A stretch of 64,000 bases of DNA, from the NCBI GenBank assembly GCA_964019655.1, contig CAXHTR010000001.1:1426001-1490000 (forward strand). Direction: 5' to 3'. A program made the position numbers and the translations under genes. This stretch comes from Perkinsela sp. pyNocScin1. Lineage: Eukaryota; Euglenozoa; Kinetoplastea; Prokinetoplastida; Perkinselidae. Positions 53,539-62,493 of the stretch are shown here, piece after piece; positions within the stretch are counted from its first letter, which is position 1, and the number at the start of each line of letters is the position of its first letter. Under the pieces are notes generated by a model. It was not told the origin of the DNA, made no database searches, and saw nothing but the letters and a program-made list of their open reading frames with translations.

Positions 53539-56223
53539 TTAAGGGATATACTGCGGCTTCTTAGGGTCTTTCAAATTTTTTGTGCCTGCGTGTACGTGTC
53601 TAAGCTTCATTTTCTCACGAAGAGATCTCCTCGTAGACTGAATTTTTCGCTTCCATGCATCAGCACTCTTATTCTTTAGAGGCAGATTATCACTTTCAGT
53701 AGCTGGTGACTCTCCTTGTAAAAAAACATCACGCGCGTTCTGCACTATTTCATGACTGATTGAGACACCTGGTATTTTCTCATCAGAAGCTCTTGATCCA
53801 TCCGATTCTGTGCCTAATAGCATGGAAGTTTTTTCCAATGGTGTTTTTTCTGTGTCATCAACAAAGGTGTTCGGTTTATTTTGCTGCTCGAATTTTTTCT
53901 CCCGTGAAAGAGGTATGTTGGCAGGGATCAGTCCCCCTTTCGTAGATCTCATCAAAAGACTATATCCACCAATATGCTGCCAATTAGCGTAAGTCGCATA
54001 TCGCCTACGAAATGTTACTGAGCCCTTTGATCCAGAAAAGTGTTTCTTAATTCGAGCGCGAACGAGGTCACCATTAGGCTTGCAAAAGTTGGCATATCCT
54101 TTTTTGTGCGGTTCACTGGTTACACGATAAAAGTTATGAAGCCTTTCAAGGTAGAACTTTTCATATTCATCAACCTCATTATGAATTGTGAGTGCTTTAT
54201 TCGATGACAAAACAGCATCATGATTCTTCACAGAGTCCCATGAAAGAGCTCTATTGTAAACATGTGCAGGCACCGGGAGTGGGTTCCACAAGCCATCTGG
54301 TACATCGTGCTTGTTCTTGAATTTTTCTACATGATCGGCACCTCTTGAATGGCGTATATTTGTAAGTGTAGCAGAATCATTTTCGTCATCAAACTGCTTA
54401 TTTGCTACATTTTTTGAGATAGGCACCTTTTTGGAAGCATTTCTTTGTGGCACAGATTCGTTTCGAGCTACAATAAGATACGTGAAATGCTCTTTGCCCT
54501 TCTTTTCAAAGGTTCTGTAGATCCATTTTTCGATGAATGTCAGCTCGTACGCAACACTTGAATTACAAACACGTAAATTAGGATACTTGTTTCCTGCACA
54601 GCTATGTTGCACAGGACATCTCTGTTCATGAGGACAGGGCCCAACAATCGTTGGCTGATTCTCCCAAGAACCACAGTTCTTTAATTCAAGAATGAGGCTA
54701 CGTATTTCCATCATAATGCTGAAGCCAGGTACGTTTCCATGATCAATTACGACGAGAACCTTTCCAGTATGGGCCCATAAATTTAATAAAGCGTCGCGAC
54801 GAGCTTCTATAGTTGCTATTTCGCTGAAAGTATATGCTGCCACCACTAAGTCAGACACAGCGTCAGGCTCATTTGAGCTAAGTGAGTTTCTCCAAAAAAC
54901 TTTTGGCAACTCTTCTGCTAAGTTTACCATGGCAATTTCGATCATTCCCTGACTCGGTTCTATACCTATGACTGACTGTAAAGGCTTCAGCCTACTACTC
55001 ACCGATTTTAAGCGCTCAGTATTCTGTGACTCGACCAATTTTTCCCACCAAGATTTTTCGCTGGATTCATCATTAGAATGAACAGACCCTTGTCTATGCG
55101 ACCTGGCCACATATTCCTCTGAGGCATTATCTGCAACACTCTGCTTCAATTCCTCTAAATCGATTTTGAATGCTTGGAACTTGTCATCTGTCCAAGTGTG
55201 CTGTGTATCAGCCGACGATTTTTGATTTGTCATCTTTTCTTGAGCATCTTTAATGGCCCGCATTCCCACATCTATGATTTCATGCCGTAGATCAGAAGGA
55301 ATATCATCGAGTAATATATCACCACGATGTAAAAGCCCGATAACTGCCATGTATCGCTTTTTCTTCTGCTCTAATCTGTCAGCCTGGTTTCGATTCAAAG
55401 TTTCGCAAAAAGCCCCGTACGTAAATTTTTTATGATTGACATTGTGGAAGAAAGTATGCCTCAAATGTGCCATACCGGGGCTTTTTCGTATCATGGAATC
55501 GGGGTCGTATATTTCTTTTAATGCGAGCAACGCTACACCTGTGCCGGTACCAAAGTCAAGTACAGACCTCGGAATGAAGAATGGCATCATTTTTGAGAGC
55601 TCATGAAACACGCGGTAGACAGCAGCATACATTCCGGCCGCTCGAAAGAGATGATAAGCTGTACTATCCTTGGGGTCTGGGGACACATTGCGCTTTTCCA
55701 TGGAATTGAAAAAATCTGCTTTGCGATGAAATCTCATAATTTTTTGCTTGATGTTTCTCCGCAGCCTCGCCTGTGATTCGCCGTCTAGAAACCGAACCTG
55801 CTTATTCATTGCATCAAAATCTTCACGCTTCTCAAACATTTGCTTTTTAACCTCGTTAAGCGTCCCAGGGGCATCTTTTGGTAGCATCTCCTCTGCAGAT
55901 TTGTTATCGAATAAATGTCGTCGATTGTCCTCAAGGCGATAGGCAATTATAGGAACAATATCTATCAATGCTTTACGTATTATTTCCTTGTCAAACATCT
56001 TAAAAATCCGTATGTACGATGCCTTCATTGCATTCGATAAACCAACTAAACCGGGAGAGACTCGAGCAATATCATTTCTGACCCGATATTGCCTAAGCTT
56101 CGGGGAAACTCTCGAGAAATGTAGAATGCGCTTGTATGAATATGGAAGCTCGGGGTAACTCTTCGATGTTGATCGAAAATTTTGCCGCCGCTTGGTGAAC
56201 TGCTTATCGACCAGCCCTGGCAT
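53539..56223 (-). CDS. RSM22: Rsm22/METTL17-type mitochondrial ribosome assembly protein, enlarged
   Basis: The first ATG is at 56223 (MPGLVDKQFTKRRQ; 894 residues). The methyltransferase-like fold has SVLDFGTGTGVALLALKEIYD, then VIGIEPSQGMIEIAMVNL and VAAYTFSEI. The iron-sulfur cysteines of the family follow: GPCPHEQRCPVQHSC. The closing YANFCKPNGDLVRARIKKH and YATYANWQHIGG match the C-terminal METTL17 segment (CTPEGKL...WGDLW). The protein is needed for small-subunit mitoribosome assembly. It is much longer than human METTL17 (456 residues) owing to an insert of about 180 residues between SAM motif I and the next strand, and a long Ser/Lys-rich C-terminus. Confidence 0.88.
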   Translation of the reverse strand: MPGLVDKQFTKRRQNFRSTSKSYPELPYSYKRILHFSRVSPKLRQYRVRNDIARVSPGLVGLSNAMKASYIRIFKMFDKEIIRKALIDIVPIIAYRLEDNRRHLFDNKSAEEMLPKDAPGTLNEVKKQMFEKREDFDAMNKQVRFLDGESQARLRRNIKQKIMRFHRKADFFNSMEKRNVSPDPKDSTAYHLFRAAGMYAAVYRVFHELSKMMPFFIPRSVLDFGTGTGVALLALKEIYDPDSMIRKSPGMAHLRHTFFHNVNHKKFTYGAFCETLNRNQADRLEQKKKRYMAVIGLLHRGDILLDDIPSDLRHEIIDVGMRAIKDAQEKMTNQKSSADTQHTWTDDKFQAFKIDLEELKQSVADNASEEYVARSHRQGSVHSNDESSEKSWWEKLVESQNTERLKSVSSRLKPLQSVIGIEPSQGMIEIAMVNLAEELPKVFWRNSLSSNEPDAVSDLVVAAYTFSEIATIEARRDALLNLWAHTGKVLVVIDHGNVPGFSIMMEIRSLILELKNCGSWENQPTIVGPCPHEQRCPVQHSCAGNKYPNLRVCNSSVAYELTFIEKWIYRTFEKKGKEHFTYLIVARNESVPQRNASKKVPISKNVANKQFDDENDSATLTNIRHSRGADHVEKFKNKHDVPDGLWNPLPVPAHVYNRALSWDSVKNHDAVLSSNKALTIHNEVDEYEKFYLERLHNFYRVTSEPHKKGYANFCKPNGDLVRARIKKHFSGSKGSVTFRRRYATYANWQHIGGYSLLMRSTKGGLIPANIPLSREKKFEQQNKPNTFVDDTEKTPLEKTSMLLGTESDGSRASDEKIPGVSISHEIVQNARDVFLQGESPATESDNLPLKNKSADAWKRKIQSTRRSLREKMKLRHVHAGTKNLKDPKKPQYIP

Positions 56224-56320
56224 AGTGCACTGAAAAAAGCAGACAAATATAGAATTGAAGAATTCGAACTTCACAATTCTTAAGGGTCAATTCTATGAAA
56301 ATCATGAGCTCTCAATGTCA

Positions 56321-57040
56321 TCAGGAGAGCTTTTGAAAGCGTACTATGGTGTAGCGCTCCCCACACAGCCTTTCGAGCACAACTGTAGCACTAAGAGCGA
56401 ATTTATTGCGAGCATCGGAAATGAACTTCTTCGGTCTATTTTGCTCAATCAAGAGAAGGTATAACAGCCCGTTTGTGCACAAAAGCTCGATAGCTAGAGG
56501 AAATATCGTATTCACGACACTCATTCCTGATTCACCTCCCGCGCAGGCAAAGTCGTGAGCATCATTTCGCTGATGTAGAGCAAGAGAGGTTTCTTCGAGC
56601 GCTGACGGAACATATGGAGGGTTCCAGATTATCATGTCCACCTTGCCTTTAAGTTTTTGCAGAACCCTACTCTTCGAAAGATCAAAAGATAGGACTTCAT
56701 AGGGAAGAAACCGATGATGTGAAGACGCATTTTGTTTCAAAGTGCTTCCCGTCACTTCTGAAGCAAAATGATTGACATCAATAGAAAACAAAAGACTTAA
56801 TTTCGGGTCACTATTCTCCATTTTTTCAAAAGATCGCTGCATCAGTAAGCGATTGTGCGCTCCTAATATCCCACTGCCGCAGCCAAAGTCAACTACTATG
56901 CGCTGAGGGCTCGATATGAGAAATTCATAATCTTTTTCGATAGCATCCATCAAACAAAATGTGTCACTGTCAGGGTCATAAACACCTTTTGAAGTTTCAT
57001 CCATGAAATCCATACGCGGTTTGATTTTCTTTAGTTTCAT
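56321..57040 (-). CDS. MTQ2: HemK2/MTQ2-type class I methyltransferase (N6AMT1)
   Basis: A 239-residue SAM-dependent methyltransferase. VYDPDSDTFCLMDAI is the typical N6AMT1 entry (VYEPAEDTFLLLDAL), VDFGCGSG is the SAM loop, and MIIWNPPYVPS is the NPPY motif for glutamine or amide methylation. With TRM112 the yeast enzyme methylates the Gln of the GGQ motif in eRF1. A human relative was also proposed to methylate DNA adenine, a claim that is disputed. Pelota (39,850-41,046) belongs to the same eRF1 superfamily but has no GGQ. Confidence 0.93.
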   Translation of the reverse strand: MKLKKIKPRMDFMDETSKGVYDPDSDTFCLMDAIEKDYEFLISSPQRIVVDFGCGSGILGAHNRLLMQRSFEKMENSDPKLSLLFSIDVNHFASEVTGSTLKQNASSHHRFLPYEVLSFDLSKSRVLQKLKGKVDMIIWNPPYVPSALEETSLALHQRNDAHDFACAGGESGMSVVNTIFPLAIELLCTNGLLYLLLIEQNRPKKFISDARNKFALSATVVLERLCGERYTIVRFQKLS

Positions 57041-57109
57041 TTTATGGGCTTGAAGCTTAAGAAAACTTCAAATCCTTAGTGCGTCCGAAAGGATCAAGAT
57101 TGTCCATCA

Positions 57110-57904
57110 TTAATACACAAGAGGAAAAATATTGTATTTCGGCGCTTGGCTGAGAGGAAAGTTCCTAGTGTAGAAAAGTCTCTGCTCTGCTGAAGTAACA
57201 CCTAAGTTCATGACTGTAAACAGCGCAGGCATACTGAAAAGCAAAAAATCGATAGGTTCTTTCGAATACAAGCACACTATGGCATACAAGGCTATTTCTG
57301 CTGTGTAGTGAGGGAATAGCACGAATTCGAAAGGCGGAATAGAGAAAGCATCGTCAAATTTTTGTGCTCTAAGTCTGGAAAGCTGGACATGGAAATGCAC
57401 CTGGATGCATGAAATCAAGAGAAACAGACCGAAAATAGAGAGACTAATGCCACTGGCATAACTTTCCACAGAATGCTGTCTTTCTAGCACATATGCGTAT
57501 GTAATCGGAACCATGATATAAAACGAAGTGCCAGCAGCACATGCAGCTATTGAAATATAGCTTTGAGAAAATTTATGCACGTAAAATGATTCGAAAAGCC
57601 GACGAATAACATGAAAAAGGTGTGCATGCAAAGCAGAAATTCGTGAAATCTCACATGTCCTGAACCACGTATTCAGTACCAATAAGGTAAAAGTGACTGA
57701 GACTCCAGTCGCATAGAAAAACCGAAACGCACAGCAACGAGACACTTGCAGAGAAACCAAGAACTCTTCGAAAACACTTTCTTCTAGAATATACTTCGAT
57801 TTCGAGTAAGCAACAAGCCTCTGAAAGCTTTTATTAGTTATGCGAAGAGTGATAAGACATACAGCAATGGACCAGTACAAGATGATAGCTGAAAATGCAT
57901 TCAT
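57110..57904 (-). CDS. polyprenol reductase / steroid 5-alpha-reductase family
   Basis: The first ATG is at 57904, giving 264 residues with about six hydrophobic membrane segments. The C-terminal block is diagnostic: a SIPPFEFVLFPHYTAEIALY stretch (SRD5A3 has FGDWFEYVSSPNYLAEL) with a terminal FYTRNFPLSQAPKYNIFPLVY (SRD5A3: YPKHRKAFLPFLF). SRD5A3-type enzymes reduce polyprenol to dolichol for ER N-glycosylation, the most likely role since it is nearly universal in eukaryotes. A sterol or fatty-acyl reductase is an alternative. The length is a little shorter than human SRD5A3 (318 residues). Confidence 0.85.
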   Translation of the reverse strand: MNAFSAIILYWSIAVCLITLRITNKSFQRLVAYSKSKYILEESVFEEFLVSLQVSRCCAFRFFYATGVSVTFTLLVLNTWFRTCEISRISALHAHLFHVIRRLFESFYVHKFSQSYISIAACAAGTSFYIMVPITYAYVLERQHSVESYASGISLSIFGLFLLISCIQVHFHVQLSRLRAQKFDDAFSIPPFEFVLFPHYTAEIALYAIVCLYSKEPIDFLLFSMPALFTVMNLGVTSAEQRLFYTRNFPLSQAPKYNIFPLVY

Positions 57905-58025
57905 TCTCTTCAAAGCTTCGAGAATGCATCTATCTCATGACTCTATTAACTCTAAGCGGAATTTTAGGTAGTATGAGTGCACTTATGGACCGATTCAATA
58001 AATGCGGAAAAACATACTTCACAAT

Positions 58026-58475
58026 TCACTGATTAAGAACACGATGACGAGGGGGCTCTTCGTAATCATCAGATAAGTTGGCCCTCTCTTCTGCTTCTCT
58101 CAGCGCATACTCTGCTCGATACTGGTCTACCAATAGAAGCTGGTAGAATTGAAATAAAAAGAACAGTGCGAAGAAGCCGTAGACATAATTAAGTTTAGTG
58201 ACATCCCATGTCAGGAAAAACATTCCTTCTCGGCGCATGCGGAACATTTGCTCGTAATAGTCGCGATTCAAAGGGCTATCCAGGGGAACATCAATTATTC
58301 CTTTTGACTTCTCTGCATTTTTGAGAATTTGGAGAGATTTCTTGTACTGAGAGCTAGAGAACAATTGTGGAACAGCTCTTAATAGATGAGATACGTCAAG
58401 TAGAGTTTCTTTTGCAATTCGACCAGCTTTACTCTCGGCAATTAGTCTAGATCTGGTCTTTAGAGAACCTAGCAT
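58026..58475 (-). CDS. hypothetical single-span membrane protein, 149 residues
   Basis: The first ATG is at 58475 (MLGSLKTRSRLIAESK); a TTG 27 bases upstream is an unlikely start. The N-terminus is basic with few acidic residues, which fits import into mitochondria. One transmembrane segment (YVYGFFALFFLFQFYQLLLV) is followed by an acidic tail (REAEERANLSDDYEE). I do not recognise the family. It could be an accessory subunit of a respiratory complex, or a peroxisomal or ER protein. It lies upstream of the polyprenol reductase on the same strand, 121 bp away. Confidence 0.5.
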   Translation of the reverse strand: MLGSLKTRSRLIAESKAGRIAKETLLDVSHLLRAVPQLFSSSQYKKSLQILKNAEKSKGIIDVPLDSPLNRDYYEQMFRMRREGMFFLTWDVTKLNYVYGFFALFFLFQFYQLLLVDQYRAEYALREAEERANLSDDYEEPPRHRVLNQ

Positions 58476-58913
58476 GTTGAGAATCTGATAAAGTGTTAAC
58501 AATGCGAAAAATACACAGTAAAGTTAAACTGTAAATGTTGACAGATCTAGAATTAAAGCAAGTTATGCTGCATCATTTACGAGAGCATGGGCAGCGATTT
58601 GGGGAAAAATACACGATGATCCTCATCAATTTACTAACATTGCCCTGAGGAATCTTCTTGTCACACTCTTAGGTCACAGGCAGTGAATTTTAATTAAATA
58701 CTATAGGGTGCAGAATAGAAATAACAGGGTACCAATAAGTAGCACGTATATGAAATTAAGCCTGGGCCCGCTGCATATATCTATGAATATCTAGTAGCTC
58801 ATCGACAGCGAACATTGATGGAAAAAATACGCTTGACATCCTCATGCTTGAATTTTTTCATGAAAATGGTGGCTTTATGATTAATAGGCTTCGATGCTAG
58901 TGTATGAATTAAA
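58476..58913. other. intergenic region between divergent genes, 438 bp
   Basis: This gap must hold promoters for the gene at 58475 (-) and the one at 58914 (+). It is AT-rich with scattered A/T runs. The stretch CCTGAGG near 58645 and GATGATC near 58610 resemble snoRNA D and C boxes only by chance: the C box is not complete and no terminal stem was found. Otherwise nothing was seen in it. Confidence 0.4.
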
Positions 58914-59498
58914 ATGAGTGAACCACACGGCAGAGAGGAAAAGATCTTTTCTCAAAAGAGAGAGAGGAAATATCGAGCACACAAAACTTATGATAATGTT
59001 GCCCATTCACGGAAATGTCCCCAAACCTCTAAGAGTATACGGGGCTACCCAACGACAGTACAAGAGGGTAAGATTTACGATCAAGGTCCCTCCGGTCGGC
59101 CACATACTACGCAAGATTCTGCCCTTGGGGAACTTGCGACTATACTATCACAAAATGCGCAGCTTAGCACATTCAATCAAACGAATATGGTTCAGGCGAA
59201 CATCGAGGCTGCTGAGGTGGACCTGAAATCTTTGGAAGCGACGTGTACGGAACAAATCAGCTATTTTCTAAGTCCCTCTGATCTTAGAAGTATCTCACTG
59301 AATGCTGAAAGGCACGATAGTCGCGTTGACTCAGTAAAACTCTTCCTTGAAAAATTATACGGAAAGCTGCCGAAATCATTTAGCTATGATAAGAAAAATG
59401 AAACAGGACTCAAGCGCCCTCCATACTCGGGCTCGTGCTTCAGTAAAGCTAATCAGAATTTGACTGAGTTGAAAAGCCCACCAAAAAACTGGGTTTAG
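58914..59498 (+). CDS. hypothetical protein, 194 residues, basic and low-complexity
   Basis: I do not recognise the family. The first 75 residues are hydrophilic and basic (REEKIFSQKRERKYRAHKTY) and look disordered. The middle has an amphipathic helical region (MVQANIEAAEVDLKSLEA) that could form a coiled coil. No membrane span or catalytic motif was seen. It is upstream of DBR1 on the same strand with a 100-bp spacer. Confidence 0.45.
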   Translation: MSEPHGREEKIFSQKRERKYRAHKTYDNVAHSRKCPQTSKSIRGYPTTVQEGKIYDQGPSGRPHTTQDSALGELATILSQNAQLSTFNQTNMVQANIEAAEVDLKSLEATCTEQISYFLSPSDLRSISLNAERHDSRVDSVKLFLEKLYGKLPKSFSYDKKNETGLKRPPYSGSCFSKANQNLTELKSPPKNWV

Positions 59499-59598
59499 GA
59501 AACTGCTCTCGAAGTACAAGGTTTGCAATAAATTACACTTAATTTCCCGCATTTCGTATTCTTTTGAATTTTCGTTCGAGAAAAACTATTCAAATAGC

Positions 59599-60843
59599 AT
59601 GTACTATGCCGTTGAAGGCTGTTGCCATGGAAACCTGGATCTCATTTTTGCATCGATTAAAGCAATTGAAGAGAAGCGTAACATAAAGGTCGATCTATTG
59701 ATCATATGTGGAGATTTTCAGGCTACTCGTAACGTGGACGATTTAGATAGCATGTCAGTACCGCACAAGTATAGGCGATTCGGTGATTTCTTGGACTATT
59801 ATTCTGGCAAAAAAAGCGCACCAATTCTAACATTATTCATCGGTGGTAATCACGAAGCTAGCATGCACCTATGGGAGCTCTTTCATGGTGGTTGGGTCGC
59901 ACCAAACATATATTTTCTCGGCTATACGGGGTCTGTTCTTTTTCGGGGAATGCGTATTGTTGGAATTAGTGGAATTTATAAAGAAAAGGATTATTTTCTT
60001 CCACTTAGTCCAGAGAAAGCATACCACGACGGTATGATGAGACAGGTGTACCATACCCGGTCTACTCAAATTGATCATCTTCTTACTTTCGATGCAGAAG
60101 ATGTAGATATTGTTGTTTCACACGACTGGCCGGAAGGGATTACCCAGTATGGAGATCTTGAAAGGTTGCTGAAAATCAAGCCATACTTTAAATCTGATAT
60201 TGAAGCGAGAAAATTGGGAAATCCTCACTTCATGCGTATTCTGAAGAAATTAAAGCCGAAAAATTGGTTCGCCGCACATTTACATTGTAAGTTTTCTGCA
60301 CTAGTTAAGCATTCTGGGGGACCTGATACACACTTCCTCGCACTTGGAAAGCCATGTCAGTCAGGTGACTTCATACAAATTCTAGAAACGACTGCAATCA
60401 AAGATGATGCGCCCCCAAGCTTGTGCTATGACCCCTATTGGATTCAGCATATTGCGAATAAATGGAACTTTCCTTGTCCTGCCGATTTTCCACTGCATTC
60501 TTTCGGAGTGCCTCGAAGCAAACCCCACTCGCGGGAAATTCCTTTGAACTTCACGATCGATATCCCATATGGTAAAATCGTTTCTAAGACTGAATCGCAA
60601 GGCCGTTCGTTCTTACAGAATAATCAATTTTTGAAATTCCTTGAGGGTCAGGCATATGCAAGCTGTATTTCAGAATTCGGTTTGCGTATCAATACATCCG
60701 AAAGCAGTCCAAAAAGCTCAGCGAGGACAGAGAATGCTATTTCAGACACTGCTGATTGCCTCGAGGTTGAAATTGAGTCAGAAATTGAAGTTCACACTTG
60801 TACCTGTATAATTGACTGCACGTGCGGCTGTTCTGATCAATAA
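59599..60843 (+). CDS. DBR1: lariat debranching enzyme DBR1
   Basis: The 414-residue protein is a classic DBR1: GCCHGNLDLIF, ICGDFQATRN, VPHKYRRFGDFLDYYSGKK, LFIGGNHEASMHLWEL, GGWVAPNIYFLGY, GISGIYKEKDY and SHDWPEGI run in the family order, covering the metal-binding His, Asp and Asn residues. The FAAHLHCKF segment completes the metallophosphoesterase core. DBR1 hydrolyses the 2'-5' bond of excised intron lariats. Its presence shows that introns are still spliced although no intron was detected here. The C-terminal 110 residues are Ser-rich, ending in a Cys-rich tail (HTCTCIIDCTCGCS) that is unusual. Confidence 0.97.
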   Translation: MYYAVEGCCHGNLDLIFASIKAIEEKRNIKVDLLIICGDFQATRNVDDLDSMSVPHKYRRFGDFLDYYSGKKSAPILTLFIGGNHEASMHLWELFHGGWVAPNIYFLGYTGSVLFRGMRIVGISGIYKEKDYFLPLSPEKAYHDGMMRQVYHTRSTQIDHLLTFDAEDVDIVVSHDWPEGITQYGDLERLLKIKPYFKSDIEARKLGNPHFMRILKKLKPKNWFAAHLHCKFSALVKHSGGPDTHFLALGKPCQSGDFIQILETTAIKDDAPPSLCYDPYWIQHIANKWNFPCPADFPLHSFGVPRSKPHSREIPLNFTIDIPYGKIVSKTESQGRSFLQNNQFLKFLEGQAYASCISEFGLRINTSESSPKSSARTENAISDTADCLEVEIESEIEVHTCTCIIDCTCGCSDQ

Positions 60844-60893
60844 TACTTGAATGTCTCCCCGTTGACATAGCATTTTGAAAGCAGAATAATTGC

Positions 60894-62342
60894 TCATTCA
60901 CTGTCATATAAGAAGCTTCGAGTCTTTGCCCGGTCGAGCAAGTGCACCCCACTCTTACACCCTTCATGCTCATCACTCAACATCTCGTTGATACTTGATG
61001 CCATGAAATCTGTCTGATTACTTTCATCAAGTATTTCCTCATCCGAATTGTATCCGTAATCAATATGCCGTCTAATTGGTGAGCACTGACCTCCTGGCTC
61101 TTGTTTAAAGGCCATTTTTTCCATCTGGTTCTTTTCGTGCTCCGTCAATAAGCTATGTGTATGGTGAATTTCAGAATGCCCTGAATAACCGGATGAGACT
61201 GATGAGCCAGAGCTGTCTTCATCACTCTTGCGTCGATGAACTTCCCCGCGCTTTGCACGCTTTGTATATTGCTTAGCCATTTCGAATAACTCACGAGCTT
61301 CGCTTTCTATTCCGTCGTCATCAGTGCTTCTGCTGGAGTCTGTAGCTTGTTCCTGAGAACTAGTCAATGAATCTTCTTCGGTCACACTTAGGTCCCCATC
61401 AGTGTCGTCGGAAGAAAAAATGATACTGAACGGATCCCCTTCACAAATGCTTCTGTCGTCTGTGGAAGTATCTAACAGAATATGATCTACCAGGCGATTA
61501 TAGCGGTGAACGTTAAAGTGAGCATCACAGTGCCAATATTGCTTTGTCGTTCCGTGAAGCTTGTGAAACATTCGCTTCTTACCCATAAAAGTGTTGTAGT
61601 TGCTCACGTAACCATTGATAAGCATTCGAAGTGAATAGTCTTGAGCAAGAAGCTGTCGAGATGCGAATACACTTCCCGATTTCTCAATTTTCTGCAACCC
61701 TTTACATTTTGATGCTTTTTTCACGTAGTGATGCTCGTATACATGCCTTTTCCACGAAGATGCTTGGGAGAACACAAAATGATGTACTTTATTTTCCCCT
61801 TCGAAGTATGCGAAGACATCAAGAGGATCAACTTCATCGTGCTTACATGCTTCATGTGGGACTGAATCGTCCCTGCTTCCGGTACCATTTTCTTCCTTGT
61901 TTGCCCCTTTTACTTGCCCTTGGACGTCTAATGTTGCTTTGTAATAGCAAACGGGACAGTAGTATAAATTTTTATTGCTCAAAGGCTCATGGTTAGTGTT
62001 CATGAATTCGATAAAACCATTCCAATTGTGCATTATCTCACCGATGCGTCGGCCACTGCACTTGTAGTCTGAATTTTTAATTTCAGACTGTATCTGAGAT
62101 ATCTTTTCTTTGCCTTCAACCAAAGTCACTTCCCCAAGTAAACCTGAATTCATAGGCTCACGAAAGTATGGAGGTTGTAAAAACTGTCCAAACTCTTTTG
62201 CAATCTGAATAAGGGTTGATGTATTATAATATAACAAATCTCCACATTTTCCCACAGATACAGCAACATGCTTGATACTGATTGGGTCATTCGTGATAGC
62301 ATCTATGCGAGCAACATTGTCCCTATCATCTAGTTTCTTCAT
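60894..62342 (-). CDS. hypothetical acidic protein with Cys/His knuckles, 482 residues
   Basis: I do not recognise this protein. The ordered first half contains a CPVC knuckle (YYCPVCYYKATL) with downstream HEACKH and a SWKRHVYEHHYVK segment resembling a zinc-finger His pair. A conserved-looking block follows (YSLRMLINGYVSNYN and YWHCDAHFNVHRYNRLVDHI). The second half is Ser/Asp/Glu-rich (for example SSDDTDGDLSVTEEDSL), with a basic cluster (KRAKRGEVHRRKS) that may serve as a nuclear signal. A chromatin or RNA-related role is a guess. It faces DBR1 tail to tail across 50 bp. Confidence 0.6.
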   Translation of the reverse strand: MKKLDDRDNVARIDAITNDPISIKHVAVSVGKCGDLLYYNTSTLIQIAKEFGQFLQPPYFREPMNSGLLGEVTLVEGKEKISQIQSEIKNSDYKCSGRRIGEIMHNWNGFIEFMNTNHEPLSNKNLYYCPVCYYKATLDVQGQVKGANKEENGTGSRDDSVPHEACKHDEVDPLDVFAYFEGENKVHHFVFSQASSWKRHVYEHHYVKKASKCKGLQKIEKSGSVFASRQLLAQDYSLRMLINGYVSNYNTFMGKKRMFHKLHGTTKQYWHCDAHFNVHRYNRLVDHILLDTSTDDRSICEGDPFSIIFSSDDTDGDLSVTEEDSLTSSQEQATDSSRSTDDDGIESEARELFEMAKQYTKRAKRGEVHRRKSDEDSSGSSVSSGYSGHSEIHHTHSLLTEHEKNQMEKMAFKQEPGGQCSPIRRHIDYGYNSDEEILDESNQTDFMASSINEMLSDEHEGCKSGVHLLDRAKTRSFLYDSE

Positions 62343-62493
62343 GTCTTCGAAATGCTTTTCTTTTCTGCGAAAGCTGACGAACGGATAAGATTGAATTTAA
62401 AATAATCATTAAAAAATACACTATGTGTGCATCTTTAATCAATTTTAAATCACAATTTATTCAACCTTACGCAATCTTTCTGTGCTATAAATC

